Positions 23,955 through 34,149 of a DNA stretch of 64,000 nt are shown here, one piece after another. Numbering within the stretch: the stretch's first letter is position 1; every line of letters begins with the position of its first letter. The notes under the pieces were generated by a model. It made no database searches and was not told where the DNA came from. It worked only from the letters and a program-made list of their open reading frames with translations. The position numbers were made by a program, and so were the translations under genes. This DNA is from Tiliqua scincoides. Taxonomy: Eukaryota; Chordata; Lepidosauria; Squamata; Scincidae. The stretch is taken from contig NC_089825.1 in NCBI RefSeq assembly GCF_035046505.1, positions 1,887,029-1,951,028 of the forward strand, given 5' to 3'.

Positions 23955-24108
23955 CCTGCAGCAACTGTTACCCTGCACGTGCCCGATCTCGTCTGATCTC
24001 AGAAGCTAAGTAGTGTCAGGCCTGGTTAGTACCTGGATGGGAGACCACCTGGGAATACCGGGTGCTGTAGGCTTATACCATAGTCTTTTAAGACTGAAGG
24101 TTGCCAAC
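23955..24108 (+). mobile_element. 5S rRNA-derived retroelement with LINE family A tail
   Basis: Positions about 23955-24073 follow vertebrate 5S rRNA almost end to end, including GCCCGATCTCGTCTGATCTC, GAAGCTAAG, GGCCTGGTTAGTAC, TGGATGGGAGACC and GGGAATACCGGGTGCTGTAG. This covers the internal A, IE and C promoter boxes. It is followed directly by ATACCATAGTCTTTTAAGACTGAAGG and TTGCCAAC (24074-24108), the same tail as LINE family A, with no body between. Differences at the 5' end and inside suggest it is not a functional 5S gene. It is either a single template-switch chimera or a member of a 5S-headed SINE family. Confidence 0.9.
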
Positions 24109-24399
24109 CGGCTCACAGAGAATTCCCAGCATGCTTGCAGCACTGAGAGTCATAGGTAGCTTCTTTGGTAACACTCATGAGGGCTACTTCAAAGGGGACA
24201 ACTGGATAGGAAGGAAGGGAAGAAGACCTTTAGATTGAAGTAGAACAACTTTGGCAAAGATAATGCCATTAGTTGTGGGTGCTTTCAGAGCCATTCCACA
24301 AAACGTGGAAAAAACACTTGCACACTGAACCACATATGAGTAGCAAAAAGCAACTTTACTCAGAACTGAACATATATTGCGCAAATACCTCTAGCTATC
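24109..24399. other. Unrecognised short interval
   Basis: No exon or repeat family was recognised between the 5S chimera and the next LINE remnant. Confidence 0.35.
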
Positions 24400-24832
24400 C
24401 TAGGTCCTTGGGAAGGACTTGGTATTTAGCAAATACCAGCCACCATCAGGTGGATTGTGAAGTTTATCACCATCGATACAGCAATACCAGATGACAGCAA
24501 AGTGGAAGAAAAAGAACTGGAAAAAAACAGCAAAATGCAAAGATTTACAAGTGGAAATTTGAAGGCGGTGGCAGAAGAAGACCAAAATGATCCCAGTGGT
24601 GATTGGGACTCTTGGTGCTGTCCCAAAAACACGTGGAAGAGCACCTGAACTGCACAGGGGCCACAGAAATTACCATCCACCAATTGCAAAAGGCTGCTTT
24701 ACTGGGAACAGCTTACATAGGATAAAAACCAGGCATCCCACATCCTTGGGAAGGACTTGATGTCTGGATAAAACAAACCAGTTAATAATATCTACCTGAC
24801 TGTGCAAAAATATAAGAATAACAACGAATCCC
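24400..24832 (+). mobile_element. Old LINE remnant, possibly R4/Dong-like
   Basis: Degraded frames include 'IDTAIPDDSKVEEKELEKNS' and, in another frame, a piece like 'LQKAALLGTA', followed by a 3' region with GGACTTGATGTCTGGATAAA and ACCTGACTGTGCAAAAATA. This order resembles the C-terminal end and 3'UTR of R4-type LINEs known from lizards. Several frame changes make it inactive. The clade assignment is from memory. Confidence 0.5.
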
Positions 24833-25689
24833 TCCTCTGCTGGGAATTCATAAGGAGACCTTGGATGCTGTTATTCTCTCCACCGCCTCCCTCACCAATA
24901 CTAATGTTGGTCCACCTTACTGTGGAGTGCACAACTGGTAAAGTCTACTGAAACACATAAAATAGTTGATAAATATGCCAAGTATTCTGAATAAATGAAT
25001 GAGTGGTAAAATATGTCCCGTCCCACCTACCCAGGAGCAAGTGAACCCAGAGTTGAATGCTTGACAGCAAGCAGGGGTGCTCTAGGAAGGAAGAAGCTGG
25101 CATTGGAGCCAGGGATCAGGCTTCCGTTGCAGAGATAGCAGAGGAGCTGTCCACAGGATGACTAAGGTGCAGGGTGAGAAGTTAGCCAAGAGCAGCCTGC
25201 TGAAACTGCCCCTTGTGGCGAGATTCCGGAACTGCATCCTGGCACTTTTCCAAGAGTAACAGCCCACTCCAATGGGTGCCTTTTGTGAGTTTTTGGGTCA
25301 AAATTTGCATCTTTGATGAGAGAGAATGTTTCATCTCAAACAACAATCACGCAGATCAAAGCACTTCTCAGCTTTCATCCACACCCTAGACATGAACCGC
25401 AGCTCTAACAGGTGACGCACTCCTAACAAAACAACGTAACAGTTAGTTGCTCAGATTGAGGAGCCCACCTTGAAACAAAAGCTCTCCAAGGGGTCGACCT
25501 GACAAGTGAGTCATGGAGTTCACTCATGCAGTCCATTGCCAGGCGCTTGAATGGGGGCTTATCAAAGTCCAGCTCCCAGATAGCCCTTTCCAGATCTGAC
25601 TGATGGGGAACAACTGCACTCTCCCTTTGTAGACTGCACTGGATTCTGCAGAGGTGCATTTCAAAATCAGACTCTCAGGTCATGAGGGG
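24833..25689. other. Unrecognised sequence, no gene seen
   Basis: No exon or repeat family was recognised. The minus-strand frame at 25423-25659 has no domain pattern. Confidence 0.4.
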
Positions 25690-25895
25690 TACTAAGGGGT
25701 CACAGTGCAGTGGTAGAGAATGCAGCGGTACTTTGAATGCTGAAGGTCCCAGGTTCTATCCTGAGCAGTGTCTCCAGATGGGGATGGGAAAGGACACCTG
25801 AGCCTGAAACCCCGAAGAGCTGCGGCCAGTCAGTGTAGACAAAAATAAGCCAGCTGGACCTTGGGTCTGACTCAGTAGAAGCAGCAGCCGATGCT
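25690..25895 (+). mobile_element. tRNA-derived SINE with CR1-like tail
   Basis: An A-box-like TGGTAGAGAA (25711) and a B-box AGGTTCTATCC (25751-25761) mark a tRNA-related head. The body ends with GACCTTGGGTCTGACTCAGTA, the type of segment shared with CR1 3' ends in squamate SINEs. It has no terminal A-tail or simple repeat, so the right end is probably truncated. Confidence 0.65.
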
Positions 25896-26061
25896 CCTGT
25901 TTCCCCATGTAAACTGTGCTCTGGAACACATCTAACTCTCCCCTGGAGCCTCCTATTACAAGGGAAGGTGGGGAGTAGTGGACAGGCTGTCCTTTAGGAA
26001 AGCTGCTGTGACTCCTTGACCACTGGTCAGTTTCCACAAGAGATCCCAGACTTCCTCAGGG

Positions 26062-26403
26062 TTCAGTATAGAGGAATTAAACATAAATTAATCTGTGAAA
26101 CGCATTGCCACAGGATGTGGCAATGGCATGTGGTCTAGACGCCTTTAAAAGAGGATTGGACAAACTGATGGAGGAAAAGTCCAACCCAAGTTACAAGCCG
26201 TGATGGGTATATGCAAACTCCTGTTTTAGAAGTAGGCTGTCTCTGAATGCCAGATGCAAGGGACTGGCAATAGGATGCAGGTATCTTGTTGCCTTGTGTG
26301 CTCCCTGAGATATCTAGTGGGCCACTATGGGATTCAGGAAGCTGGACTAGGTGGGCCCTGGGCTTGATCCAGCCAGGTTTTTCTGAGGAGCTTATGTTCT
26401 TAC
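26062..26403 (+). mobile_element. CR1 LINE 3' end, moderately diverged
   Basis: It carries degraded last ORF2 codons (LPQDVA..GLDAFKRGLDKLMEEK-like) followed by the CR1 3'UTR pattern and an ending GCTTATGTTCTTA. It abuts a second CR1 copy in the same orientation. Confidence 0.8.
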
Positions 26404-26479
26404 TTTGAATGGCATGAAAAGGGCATCAGTCATGGCGTACAGCCTATCAAAAGTTACTTGTCAAGATGGCCACACGCTA

Positions 26480-26800
26480 CCTTATTTCTTTACTCATTGT
26501 GTCATTAATCTGTGTAACTCCTTGCCACAGGATGTGGTGGCACTTGGCCTAGATGTCTTTAAAAAGGGATTGGACAGATTGATGGAGGAAAAGTCCTTTC
26601 CAGGTTACAAGCCATGATGGGTATAGACAACCTCCTGGGTCTAGAAGCAGGTTGTCTCTGCATGCCAGATGCAAGGGAGTGGCACCTGGGCACAAATCTC
26701 TTGTTATCTGGTGTGCTCCCTGAGGCATCTGGTGGGCCACTGTGAGATACAGGAAGCTGGACTAGGTGCACCTTTGACCTGATCCAGTGGGGCTCTTTAT
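26480..26800 (+). mobile_element. CR1 LINE 3' end, second adjacent copy
   Basis: The frame reads 'NSLPQDVVALGLDVFKKGLD' and then 'MEEKSFPGYKP', the end of CR1 ORF2, followed by the 3'UTR ending near CAGTGGGGCTCTTTATAAGC. The terminal TTCTTATG repeat is decayed. Confidence 0.85.
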
Positions 26801-26888
26801 AAGCTATGCCTATCTGCAGCTCTAGGGCCAGGATCATCCAATGAAACAGATTAACAGTAGATTCCGGGCGGAAAAAATGAAGTCCGGA

Positions 26889-27115
26889 CAACAACATGCA
26901 CAGAACAACAAATGTACAGAATTCACTGCTGCAAGATGTGGCGATGGCCGTGAGCTCAGACGCCTCCGATGGGACTGCGCAAATTCATGGAGGAGGCAAA
27001 GTGGAGTCTCCATCTTCAGAGGCAGAATGCCATAGCATGCCAGTTGCTAGAGGGCATGTTCCTTTCATGCCTCACTTGTGGGTTCCCTGGAGGCCCCCAG
27101 TGGGAAATAGGATGC
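26889..27115 (+). mobile_element. Old CR1/L3-like 3' fragment
   Basis: Weak similarity in order to the CR1 end: ATTCACTGCTGCAAGATGTGG, then AGTGGAGTCTCCAT, CAGAGGCAGAATGCC and GTGGGAAATAGGATGCTGG. This is an older subfamily than the neighbouring copies, making three CR1-type insertions in tandem order here. Confidence 0.5.
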
Positions 27116-27828
27116 TGGGCTGGAAGCATTTTTGCCATGCACTGATGTCCTCAATTGGTCCGACATCAGAAGTCGCTGCTCCTTGCTTTGCCTTCTGAAG
27201 AGAACCTCCAAAATTTCTTTGCAGGTGCTAGAACTTCATGGGCAGAGGTGACGGCAGCAGCATAAGAAAAACATCATCCCTGTTTCAGCTTTGTGCTTGG
27301 GGCATCTGGACTCTCAGCCTCTCCAGTTTTCGTGAACGGAATGCTTTTCATATAGAGGCACCAGTTCATTATGCCGAAACGCTTAATTAGCAAAAACGTT
27401 GCCATCTGTGAAACAGGGCAAGGCAACGTACAACTGAATTTTCCTCCTAGGAAGATGGGGCTTTCTGTATCTTTTGATCAACAAGTTGATTCATCATCAT
27501 CCCTTCTAAAATTATCATTAAGATCCTTTTTCTTTCCACTCAACAATCCTCGCCGTTCACAACCTCCTGCTCTACAAGCTCCATAGAAGCAGAGCTTTTG
27601 AAAATAACACAGGAGTAAAAGGCACGTGCACTGCATGAGGAAAGCTCGAGGATCAGCGCACCCTGGGGTCTCCGGTTCAAAGACCATTGGACAATGAGGC
27701 TGAGAAAGGGCTCAAACTCAGCATGGAGCAAGTTCATATGAACACACTTGCTTTTGGAGGGGCCTCACTCCAGAGTAGAGTGCTACTTTGTGTGCAGAAG
27801 GTCTCCCAATTCCTCTTGAAAAGGTCAA
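27116..27828. other. Unrecognised sequence, no gene seen
   Basis: Open frames on both strands around 27480-27740 overlap and lack domains. No gene is supported. Confidence 0.35.
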
Positions 27829-28074
27829 CAGCATAACCATGGGGGGGGGGGGGTTGTGTAAGTATTGCAAGTGCCACAACATGCCATGTAAGCGTCCCCT
27901 CCCACTAGCCTTTCTGGTGATGGCAACTGAACTGCCAGCATTCTGTGTTGTGATGGCAACTGTGTTGCCTTTGCTGCCCAGAATAGCTCCATCAATGAGT
28001 GGAAGGGGCCACTTACACAGTGCATTGCTGCACCTGCAGTGCTAACCGCTCTGCCCCCCCCATAGCTATGCTAC
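27829..28074. mobile_element. hAT palindromic element, variant of family C
   Basis: The left end CAGCATAACCATGGGGGG and right end CCCCCCATAGCTATGCTAC are inverted copies. Flanking 8-mers AAGGTCAA and AATCTCAA match at 6 of 8. A 13-G run follows the left end. It is more diverged than the main C copies. Confidence 0.6.
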
Positions 28075-28705
28075 AATCTCAAGTACCTGGACTATGACTG
28101 CCTTTCTCCCTGGAGACTCAGGGGGACCCAGTCAGAGCAGGCAATACTGTTCTGTAACATTCTATCTTGTTTGCTAGCACCTTTGTGCCTTGGGCAGCTG
28201 TTGAAGCCCCAGTGCCCTGGAAGGGCTCACCGCTGGACCTTGACTAATTGCCATGGGGATAGGGGGTGGGGGAGAAGCAGCTGCCACCTCTGCCACCCCT
28301 CTCTCTCCCTGGAGCCCACTTTCCTCATTGTGGTCCCACTGCCTTGCTGTGGCTCCTGCCACTTCCCATCCACAGATCCCTTTCAAAGTCACCATCTCGG
28401 TTCTCCGTCAGTGCGAACCCTTCCAAAGGAACCCATCAATCACAGCGCTTGAAGGATGCTGAGGGCTCTCTGTGGTGTCTTCCAGCCTTTTCCTCATTCT
28501 GACAGTTCCCACCATCCCACAGGGGAAATCGGGATTTGAAAATTGGGAAAGTTTTTTTTGAAAAAGATGCACTTGATTGTGATTAATTATTGCCACACAT
28601 TGGAGAGGCATCAGAGAAGTGAAACCATTGACAGCCAAAGGGGCTGTGTCACCTCACCAGCCGAGGCCCGCTGGGACATCAGAGAGGACAACATCTGCAA
28701 CTTTC
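28075..28705. other. Unrecognised sequence, no gene seen
   Basis: GC-richer stretch with open frames on both strands at 28170-28500. None has a recognisable product. Confidence 0.35.
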
Positions 28706-28900
28706 ATCACACAGTGTGTAATAAACATGTGGAATCTGTAGCCACAAGATGTGGGGGTGTCCAGTGGCTATACTTACAGAGGATTAGGCAAATCCACAGA
28801 GGAAGTGAGGTCTATAAATCCATGGCTATTAGCACAATGGACAAATGTCATGCCATGTTCAGAGGCAACACATCTCTGAATGCTAGTGGCTGGGGGGGCA
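28706..28900 (+). mobile_element. Old CR1-like fragment
   Basis: The order TGTGGAATCTGTAGCCACAAG, GATGTGGGGGTG, AGGATTAGGCAAATCC and CATCTCTGAATGCTAG follows the end of old CR1 copies (cf. 26889). It is strongly decayed. Confidence 0.45.
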
Positions 28901-29231
28901 GCAGCAGTAACCATTGCACGCCCTGCTTCTGGGCTCCCCCAGAGGTTACTGTCACCTGATAGGCTGCTGGATTCAACTGATCTAGAGCCTTGGCCAACGA
29001 AGCTCTTCCTTGGTTCTTTGTGTGTACTGGGATCATGCTAGTAATAAAGAAGATGGCACCACTGAGCATATGCAGAGTGTGTTTTTCTTACCAACAAGCA
29101 GCAAACCAACACTCTGGGAAAGGGTTTCCAGGGCAGCACACACAGAAGTGTCAGGCAGTTGTGAGCTTTGGCACTTATTTTACAAATGAGGCATTCCTTC
29201 AGTAACAGCAAAAGTCATTGCCACGTGGAAG
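28901..29231. other. Unrecognised short interval
   Basis: No exon or repeat family was recognised. Confidence 0.35.
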
Positions 29232-29480
29232 CAGTGGTGTAGCTAGAGGGGGTGCAAAGCACTACGTTTTGCAGGGAGCCTCACTGCAGCCTGCAAGAGG
29301 CCCCTTCCCCTCCCCTCCCCTTTGGAGCCATTCTGGGCCTTCCAACCTTCCTGCATTTGCCTTTGTTTTGCTCATTCCACCCAGGATGGTTCTGAGGGGG
29401 AGGGGAAGGGACCACTTGCAGGCTGCGGTGAGGCTCCCTGCAAAACTTAGTGCTTTGCACCCCCTCTAGCTATGCCACTG
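29232..29480. mobile_element. hAT palindromic element, family C
   Basis: Left end CAGTGGTGTAGCTAGAGGGG continuing TGCAAAGCACTACGTTTTGC; right end GTGCTTTGCACCCCCTCTAG then CTATGCCACTG. The arms are inverted for over 50 bp. Flanking CGTGGAAG and CTTGGAAT match at 6 of 8. It has no coding capacity. Confidence 0.85.
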
Positions 29481-30150
29481 CTTGGAATAAAGCTGATTCA
29501 ATTCAACGTTGTCCTTCTAGAAGAGCACGGGGCTTCTCTGCCCTCAGCATTGCCGAGGATTGTGGCTTTAATGTTTTGACTTTGTCCTGGCATTTGCAAC
29601 CTGGTCAGTCACCGGGGTCCAGTTCCTGTCTGAGGAGGTCTCACACTTTTGATTGCTGCCAGACGCCCGGCCTCTCCCCTTGTCCTTGGAGCCCTTCCTC
29701 CCCACACCTGTTATGCATTAAACAGTGAGACATCTTTTGCCCAGCAGACGTGAGAATGCTGGAAAATGCTGCTCTCAGATGATCTTCTCGCCTCATTAAC
29801 TTTTACGAGTGGGTGCTGCTGCCCTGTTTGCATTATTGGTGGTTGAAGGCGGAAGAACAGCCTCTGAATGGATTCCCCAGTGGCTGCCTAAAAGAGGACT
29901 TCCTGCAATCTTGTGACCAGAATTTGGAACTCTGCTCTTGAAAACAGCTACTCCCCACTCCCCAATTTTTGTTTGGCCAACTGGAAAGAAAGCTGCCCCT
30001 CTTGCAAACCCAGGGGTGGAGTTGTGGTTAGGGCTCCAGAACACAGAAAAAAAAAAATTACAAGCCTGAATGCAGACACTTTCAACAAACTGCCAGGTTA
30101 ATTTTAACAAAGTAGTTAAGACAACCCCTAATTAGAGTTACACTCTTCTC
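29481..30150. other. Unrecognised sequence, no gene seen
   Basis: No exon or repeat family was recognised between the two family C elements. Confidence 0.4.
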
Positions 30151-30413
30151 CAGTGGCATAGCTAGAGGGGGTGCAAAGCACTAAGTTTTGCAGGGCAAAT
30201 CAGCATTGCCTGCAAAGACCCCTCCCCCTCACCTTGGAGCCATTCCAGGTGGTGGGAGCAAAAGAGAGACATTCATTTCCCTGCCTCCTTGTATTCAACT
30301 CCATTTTGCTCCCCATCCCAGAACAGCTCCAAAGGGGGGGGAGGGGCCGCATGCATACCACTGAGGCTCCCTGCAAAACTTAGTGCTTTGCACCCCTTCT
30401 AGCTATGCCACTG
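30151..30413. mobile_element. hAT palindromic element, family C
   Basis: CAGTGGCATAGCTAGAGGGG at the left and CCCCTTCTAGCTATGCCACTG at the right, with long inverted arms. The flanking 8-mers do not match convincingly, unlike most copies, so post-insertion change on one side is likely. Confidence 0.82.
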
Positions 30414-30789
30414 GGCCTTATTGGTTCGCCTGCAGTGCCCTTGTTTGGCAGAGCTTGTTGGTGTTACGCAGGATGAATCCCTAAATCCCTGATGTTGCTC
30501 AGACCCCAGATTCAGGATGGAACTGAACTGTAGATTGTGTTTCTGGGACTGTTCCCAGTGGCTCTTCCTGGTTTTCTTAATTTCTGTCACATTGGATTTT
30601 TAGATTTCAGTTTCTAGAAACACCCGATTCAGGCTTAGTCTTGCAGTGAGGAACTGGGGCAAAGAATCTACCCAGACATTGCCCCAGATGGACCTGAGAG
30701 GAAGCATAATCCACTTTATGTCATAAGGGCATACAAATAACACCTTCCACTCTTGAATATGGACTGATTGACAGAGCCAGACTACTCAC
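30414..30789. other. Unrecognised interval below the exon-like frame
   Basis: If the frame above is an exon, this is the start of the following intron. No repeat family was recognised. Confidence 0.35.
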
Positions 30790-31040
30790 GAGCAGTCTCA
30801 TTGCTGGTGAGCCGTCTTGCGGATGGAAAGCAGCTGTCCAGATTTGGTTCATAAAGACTGTGCTTTCTCACTGTGTGAATGGAGGGGTTGCAACTTTGCA
30901 AATGGGACAGAATATCACTTACAAAATCCACTCCTGAGCCTGCCGGGCTCCTCTCTGCTTTGGCTCTTGGGACACTGAAAATGCTCCGCAGCCCGGCGTG
31001 GGGTGGAGCAGACTTCACAAACTGGCTAAGAGGGTCATCC
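30790..31040 (-). CDS. Possible coding exon of an unidentified gene
   Basis: I do not recognise this product. On the minus strand an open frame runs about 83 codons between a plausible acceptor (a CTGTCCCCAAAG end, exon start 31040) and a strong donor (GCTC|GTGAGT, exon end 30790). The encoded segment includes 'GLRSIFSVPRAKAERS', 'GVDFVSDILSHLQSCNPS' and 'RKHSLYEPNLDSCFPSARRL'. It is serine- and proline-containing, mostly hydrophilic, with no membrane segment or known motif. It lies outside every repeat recognised here. The composition looks more protein-like than neighbouring open frames. It could still be a chance frame, because the plus strand is also open over part of it. Confidence 0.35.
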
Positions 31041-31713
31041 CTTTGGGGACAGTCAAGAATGTTTTGGAAAAGGATGTTGAAGTAATGAGAATGATTACCT
31101 TTTAGTTGGCCGTAATAAAGACATGGCCCTATTTGGATTGAGAATAACAATGTGAACTTTCTTCAATCAGCAGCAAAATGTGGGTGGGAGTTAGTTATAA
31201 CACACCGAAGAGGGATGTCAGCATCTAAAGGCCTTCATGCAGGCTGGTGAGGGATAGGATTGGACTGTAACTGAATTTTAGGAGGGAGATGAATGTTGGA
31301 TTTGAGGATGATCACAGTAGACATGTCACATGTGGTTTGAACTAGCTGTACGTTTGGTGTTCCAAATACACACACTGGCAAGTCAAATGCCAGGCTGGCA
31401 AAATGCTTCTCATTCCAAGGACGACATCAGCCCTCAATCTTCCTTCACCACTGGCGCTTCAGGCCAGCAGTTGAGTATGCCAAGGCCGACCTGGAAGCTC
31501 ACACAATACGATGTCATCATGTAGCTTCATTCCAAGGAGAATTATGGGTAAAGAGTGGTGGCCACCAGCTGCCCAGAGGAGTGCTTGCGGTGAAACCCCC
31601 ATCTCTCTGTGTGTTTGTCACACACCACAAATACACAAATCAGTCAGGTGGGGGCATCTTACAAGAGTTCATCAGAATCCAGCTCAGCTTCCATATCCTC
31701 CCTTGGTGAGATC
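31041..31713. other. Unrecognised interval above the exon-like frame
   Basis: No second exon with matching phase was found here on the minus strand, and no repeat family was recognised. Confidence 0.35.
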
Positions 31714-31912
31714 CAGCAGCATAGCTAGAGAGGGTGCAAAGCACTAAGTTTTGCAGGGAGCCTCACCATGGCATGCAAGCAACCCCTCCCCTTTGGAGCT
31801 ATTCTAGGCTCCTGGGCGATGAGAGAAAACAGAGGTGCTCCTACCACCCAGAATGGTTCTGAAGGGGAGGGGGAGGGGCAATGCTTTGCACCCCCCTGTA
31901 GTTACGCCACTG
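31714..31912. mobile_element. hAT palindromic element, family C
   Basis: CAGCAGCATAGCTAGAGAGG at the left and CCCCCTGTAGTTACGCCACTG at the right. Flanking GTGAGATC and GCAAGATT match at 5 of 8, the differences being transitions. The right half is shortened. Confidence 0.75.
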
Positions 31913-32250
31913 GCAAGATTTGCCTAACAAAGCTCCAATGACCTATAAACAGACTTGATAATCAGCAACAGGCTTCAGCTGGAATAGCCTGTGAACTGTT
32001 GTTATCCCCTAATAAACCTCAGGGCTGTCAGGAGGTTAAATGAACTGGAGTTCAATTTGCAAAAGCAATTAGTAGACACTGACAAGCGGTACAGTAATGA
32101 GGAATCAATGCCCTAATAAATAAGATTTTTTTCAGCCACTAAGCAGAATTCCCTGCAGCTTCTCTCCAATTAATCACTTTTAGATACAGGGTGAAATAAA
32201 CTCCAGATCAACAGACTGCTGTTCCTGATGTTTCCAGCCAAAAACAGCAA

Positions 32251-32464
32251 CAGCCCAATCCTATCCTGCCACCACCCAGAGCATGGAGCACCATCAACAG
32301 AGCATGTGCTCATGCTATGGGCCTGCAGCAGGAGACTAGATGGCCCTGAAGAGGTAAGCCAAAAATGTTTCTACTTACTTCTCTGTAGACCGCCTGGTCT
32401 CTGATGGGTCTCCTCAGACTGATGCCAGGCTGTAAGTTTGAGAATCAGGGTCTAGGTCTGGGCT
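32251..32464. mobile_element. Possible Harbinger-like element, boundaries unsure
   Basis: The left end CAGCCCAATCCTATCCTGCC equals the terminus of the elements at 38920 and 46041. A possible right end GGTCTGGGCTG is at 32464. Flanks do not show the TTA duplication, so this may be a fragment. Confidence 0.35.
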
Positions 32465-32515
32465 GAGATAAGATGTGGTGTGCACAGCTGCCACCAAGAT
32501 CCTTCCACCCTGCCC

Positions 32516-33350
32516 CATAAGAACATAAGCCCCACTGGATCAGGCCATAGGCCCATCTAGTCCAGCTTCCTGTATCTCACAGCGGACCACCAAATGCCCA
32601 GGGAGCACACCAGATAACAAGAGACCTGCAAGGCTTCCTGGGAATTGTAGTTAAGAACATAAGAACAGCCCCACTGGATCAGGCCATAGGCCCATCTAGT
32701 CCAGCTTCCTGTATCTCACAGCGGCCCACCAAATGCCCCAGGGAGCACACCAGATAACAAGAGACCTGCAAGGCCTCCTGGGAATTGTAGTTAAGAACAT
32801 AAGAACAGCCCCACTGGATCAGGCCTTAGGCCCATCTAGTCCAGTTTCCTGTATCTCACAGCGGCCCACCAAATGCCCCAGGGAGCACACCAGATAACAA
32901 GAGACCTGCAAGGCCTCCTGGGAATTGTAGTTAAGAACATAAGAACAGCCCCACTGGCTCAGGCCAGAGGCCCATCTAGTCCAGCTTCCTGTATCTCACA
33001 GCGGCCCACCAAATGCCCCAGGGAGCACACCAGATAACAAGAGACCTGCAAGGCCTCCTGGGAATTGTAGTTAAGAACATAAGAACAGCCCCACTGGATC
33101 AGGCCATAGGCCCATCGAGTCCAGCTTCCTGTATCTCACAGCGGCCCACCAAATGCCCCAGGGAGCACACCAGATAACAAGAGACCTGCAAGGCCTCCTG
33201 GGAATTGTAGTTAAGAACATAAGAACAGCCCCACTGGATCAGGCCATAGGCCCATCTAGTCCAGCTTCCTGTATCTCACAGGGCCCACCAAATGCCCCAG
33301 GGAGCACACCAGATAACAAGAGACCTGCAAGGCCTCCTGGGAATTGTAGT
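32516..33350 (-). repeat. Tandem array: six 140-bp units of CR1 3' end plus linker
   Basis: Units 32652-32791, 32792-32931, 32932-33071 and 33072-33211 are each exactly 140 bp. Unit 33212-33350 is 139 bp, and the first unit (about 32516-32651) is slightly shortened. On the minus strand each unit is about 115 bp of CR1 3'UTR ending in the TTCTTATGTTCTTA tail, followed by a linker of about 25 bp, ACTACAATTCCCAGGAGGC plus CTTGCA. Units differ by only a few bases, so expansion is recent. The linker's first 14 bases equal the ACTACAATTCCCAG core of the ZNF143/THAP11 (SBS2) motif. The array ends in a normal CR1 copy at 33351. Confidence 0.92.
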
Positions 33351-33500
33351 TAAGAACATAAGAACAGCCCCACTTCATCAGGCCATAGGCCCATCTAGTC
33401 CAGCTTCCTGTATCTCACAGCGGCCCACCAAATGCCCCAGGGAGCGCACCAGATAACAAGAGACCTCATCCTGGTACCCTCCCTTGCATCTGGCATTCTG
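33351..33500 (-). mobile_element. CR1 LINE 3' end that terminates the tandem array
   Basis: It has the same 3' end as the array units, but after the AACAAGAGACCT point it continues into normal CR1 3'UTR (CATCCTGGTACCCTC, CTTGCATCTGGCATTCTGAC) instead of the linker. It is probably the original insertion from which the array grew. Confidence 0.85.
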
Positions 33501-34149
33501 ACATAATGAGAACAGAGGCACGGAAAATGAAGGAAGGGAGCAGTTCCGTCCCTTGCAGATAAGCAAATTTGCAGATAGCAAATTCACATAAAAAGAGAAC
33601 TGACTGTGCTGTGCCTGTGCAGGGGCTGGTGAGCTTGGGAGGCCCTGGACAGTTTTGATGCCAGGAGTGCTGTACAGCCAGATCCTGGACAAACAGGGCA
33701 AAACTCTTGACCCAGACCTACGGGCCGGTTAGGACAGTGAAAGTTGCCTTCCACTGCAGTAATGTAGCAGTGCTGTCACAAATGGCACACCGCTGCAGGG
33801 CAGTTTGGAGAACCCACTGGGACTGGTTGGCAGTTCCATGCACCTGCCTCTGAGGAGCCTGGCCCCCCACCCCCACCAACCCAGGTAAGTTGGTGGGGGT
33901 GTGGTGGTTTGTGGGCAGGGAGGGGATGGTTTAGGGGGCTTCATAGCAGGGCTGGCGGATGCTAGAGGTGGGGAGAAGACTGGAGGGGCTCTGAAGGGGT
34001 GGGTCTCAGCAGCAAAAGTGCACATCTCTTTTTTTCTTAGCTCTATGGCCTAACCAGGAGGCTCAAGCATGTGTATCGAATGTGCATGTTTTCTTACTAC
34101 GGATATCTGACCATTATGTAGAAGATGGTTGCTGGTCTGTGCCCTAAAG
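33501..34149. other. Unrecognised, with a possible degraded DNA element
   Basis: CCGGTTAGGAC at about 33724 and CCTAACCAGG at about 34049 are weakly inverted, which might mark an old element, but no duplication is visible. No gene was seen. Confidence 0.3.

Noticed and set aside
23955-24073. Functional 5S rRNA gene
   Set aside because: The 5' end and several internal positions differ from vertebrate 5S, it is fused to a LINE tail, and there is no T-run terminator directly after the gene.
32516-33500. CRISPR-like array
   Set aside because: The units are 140-bp direct copies of a LINE end without alternating unique spacers, in vertebrate DNA.
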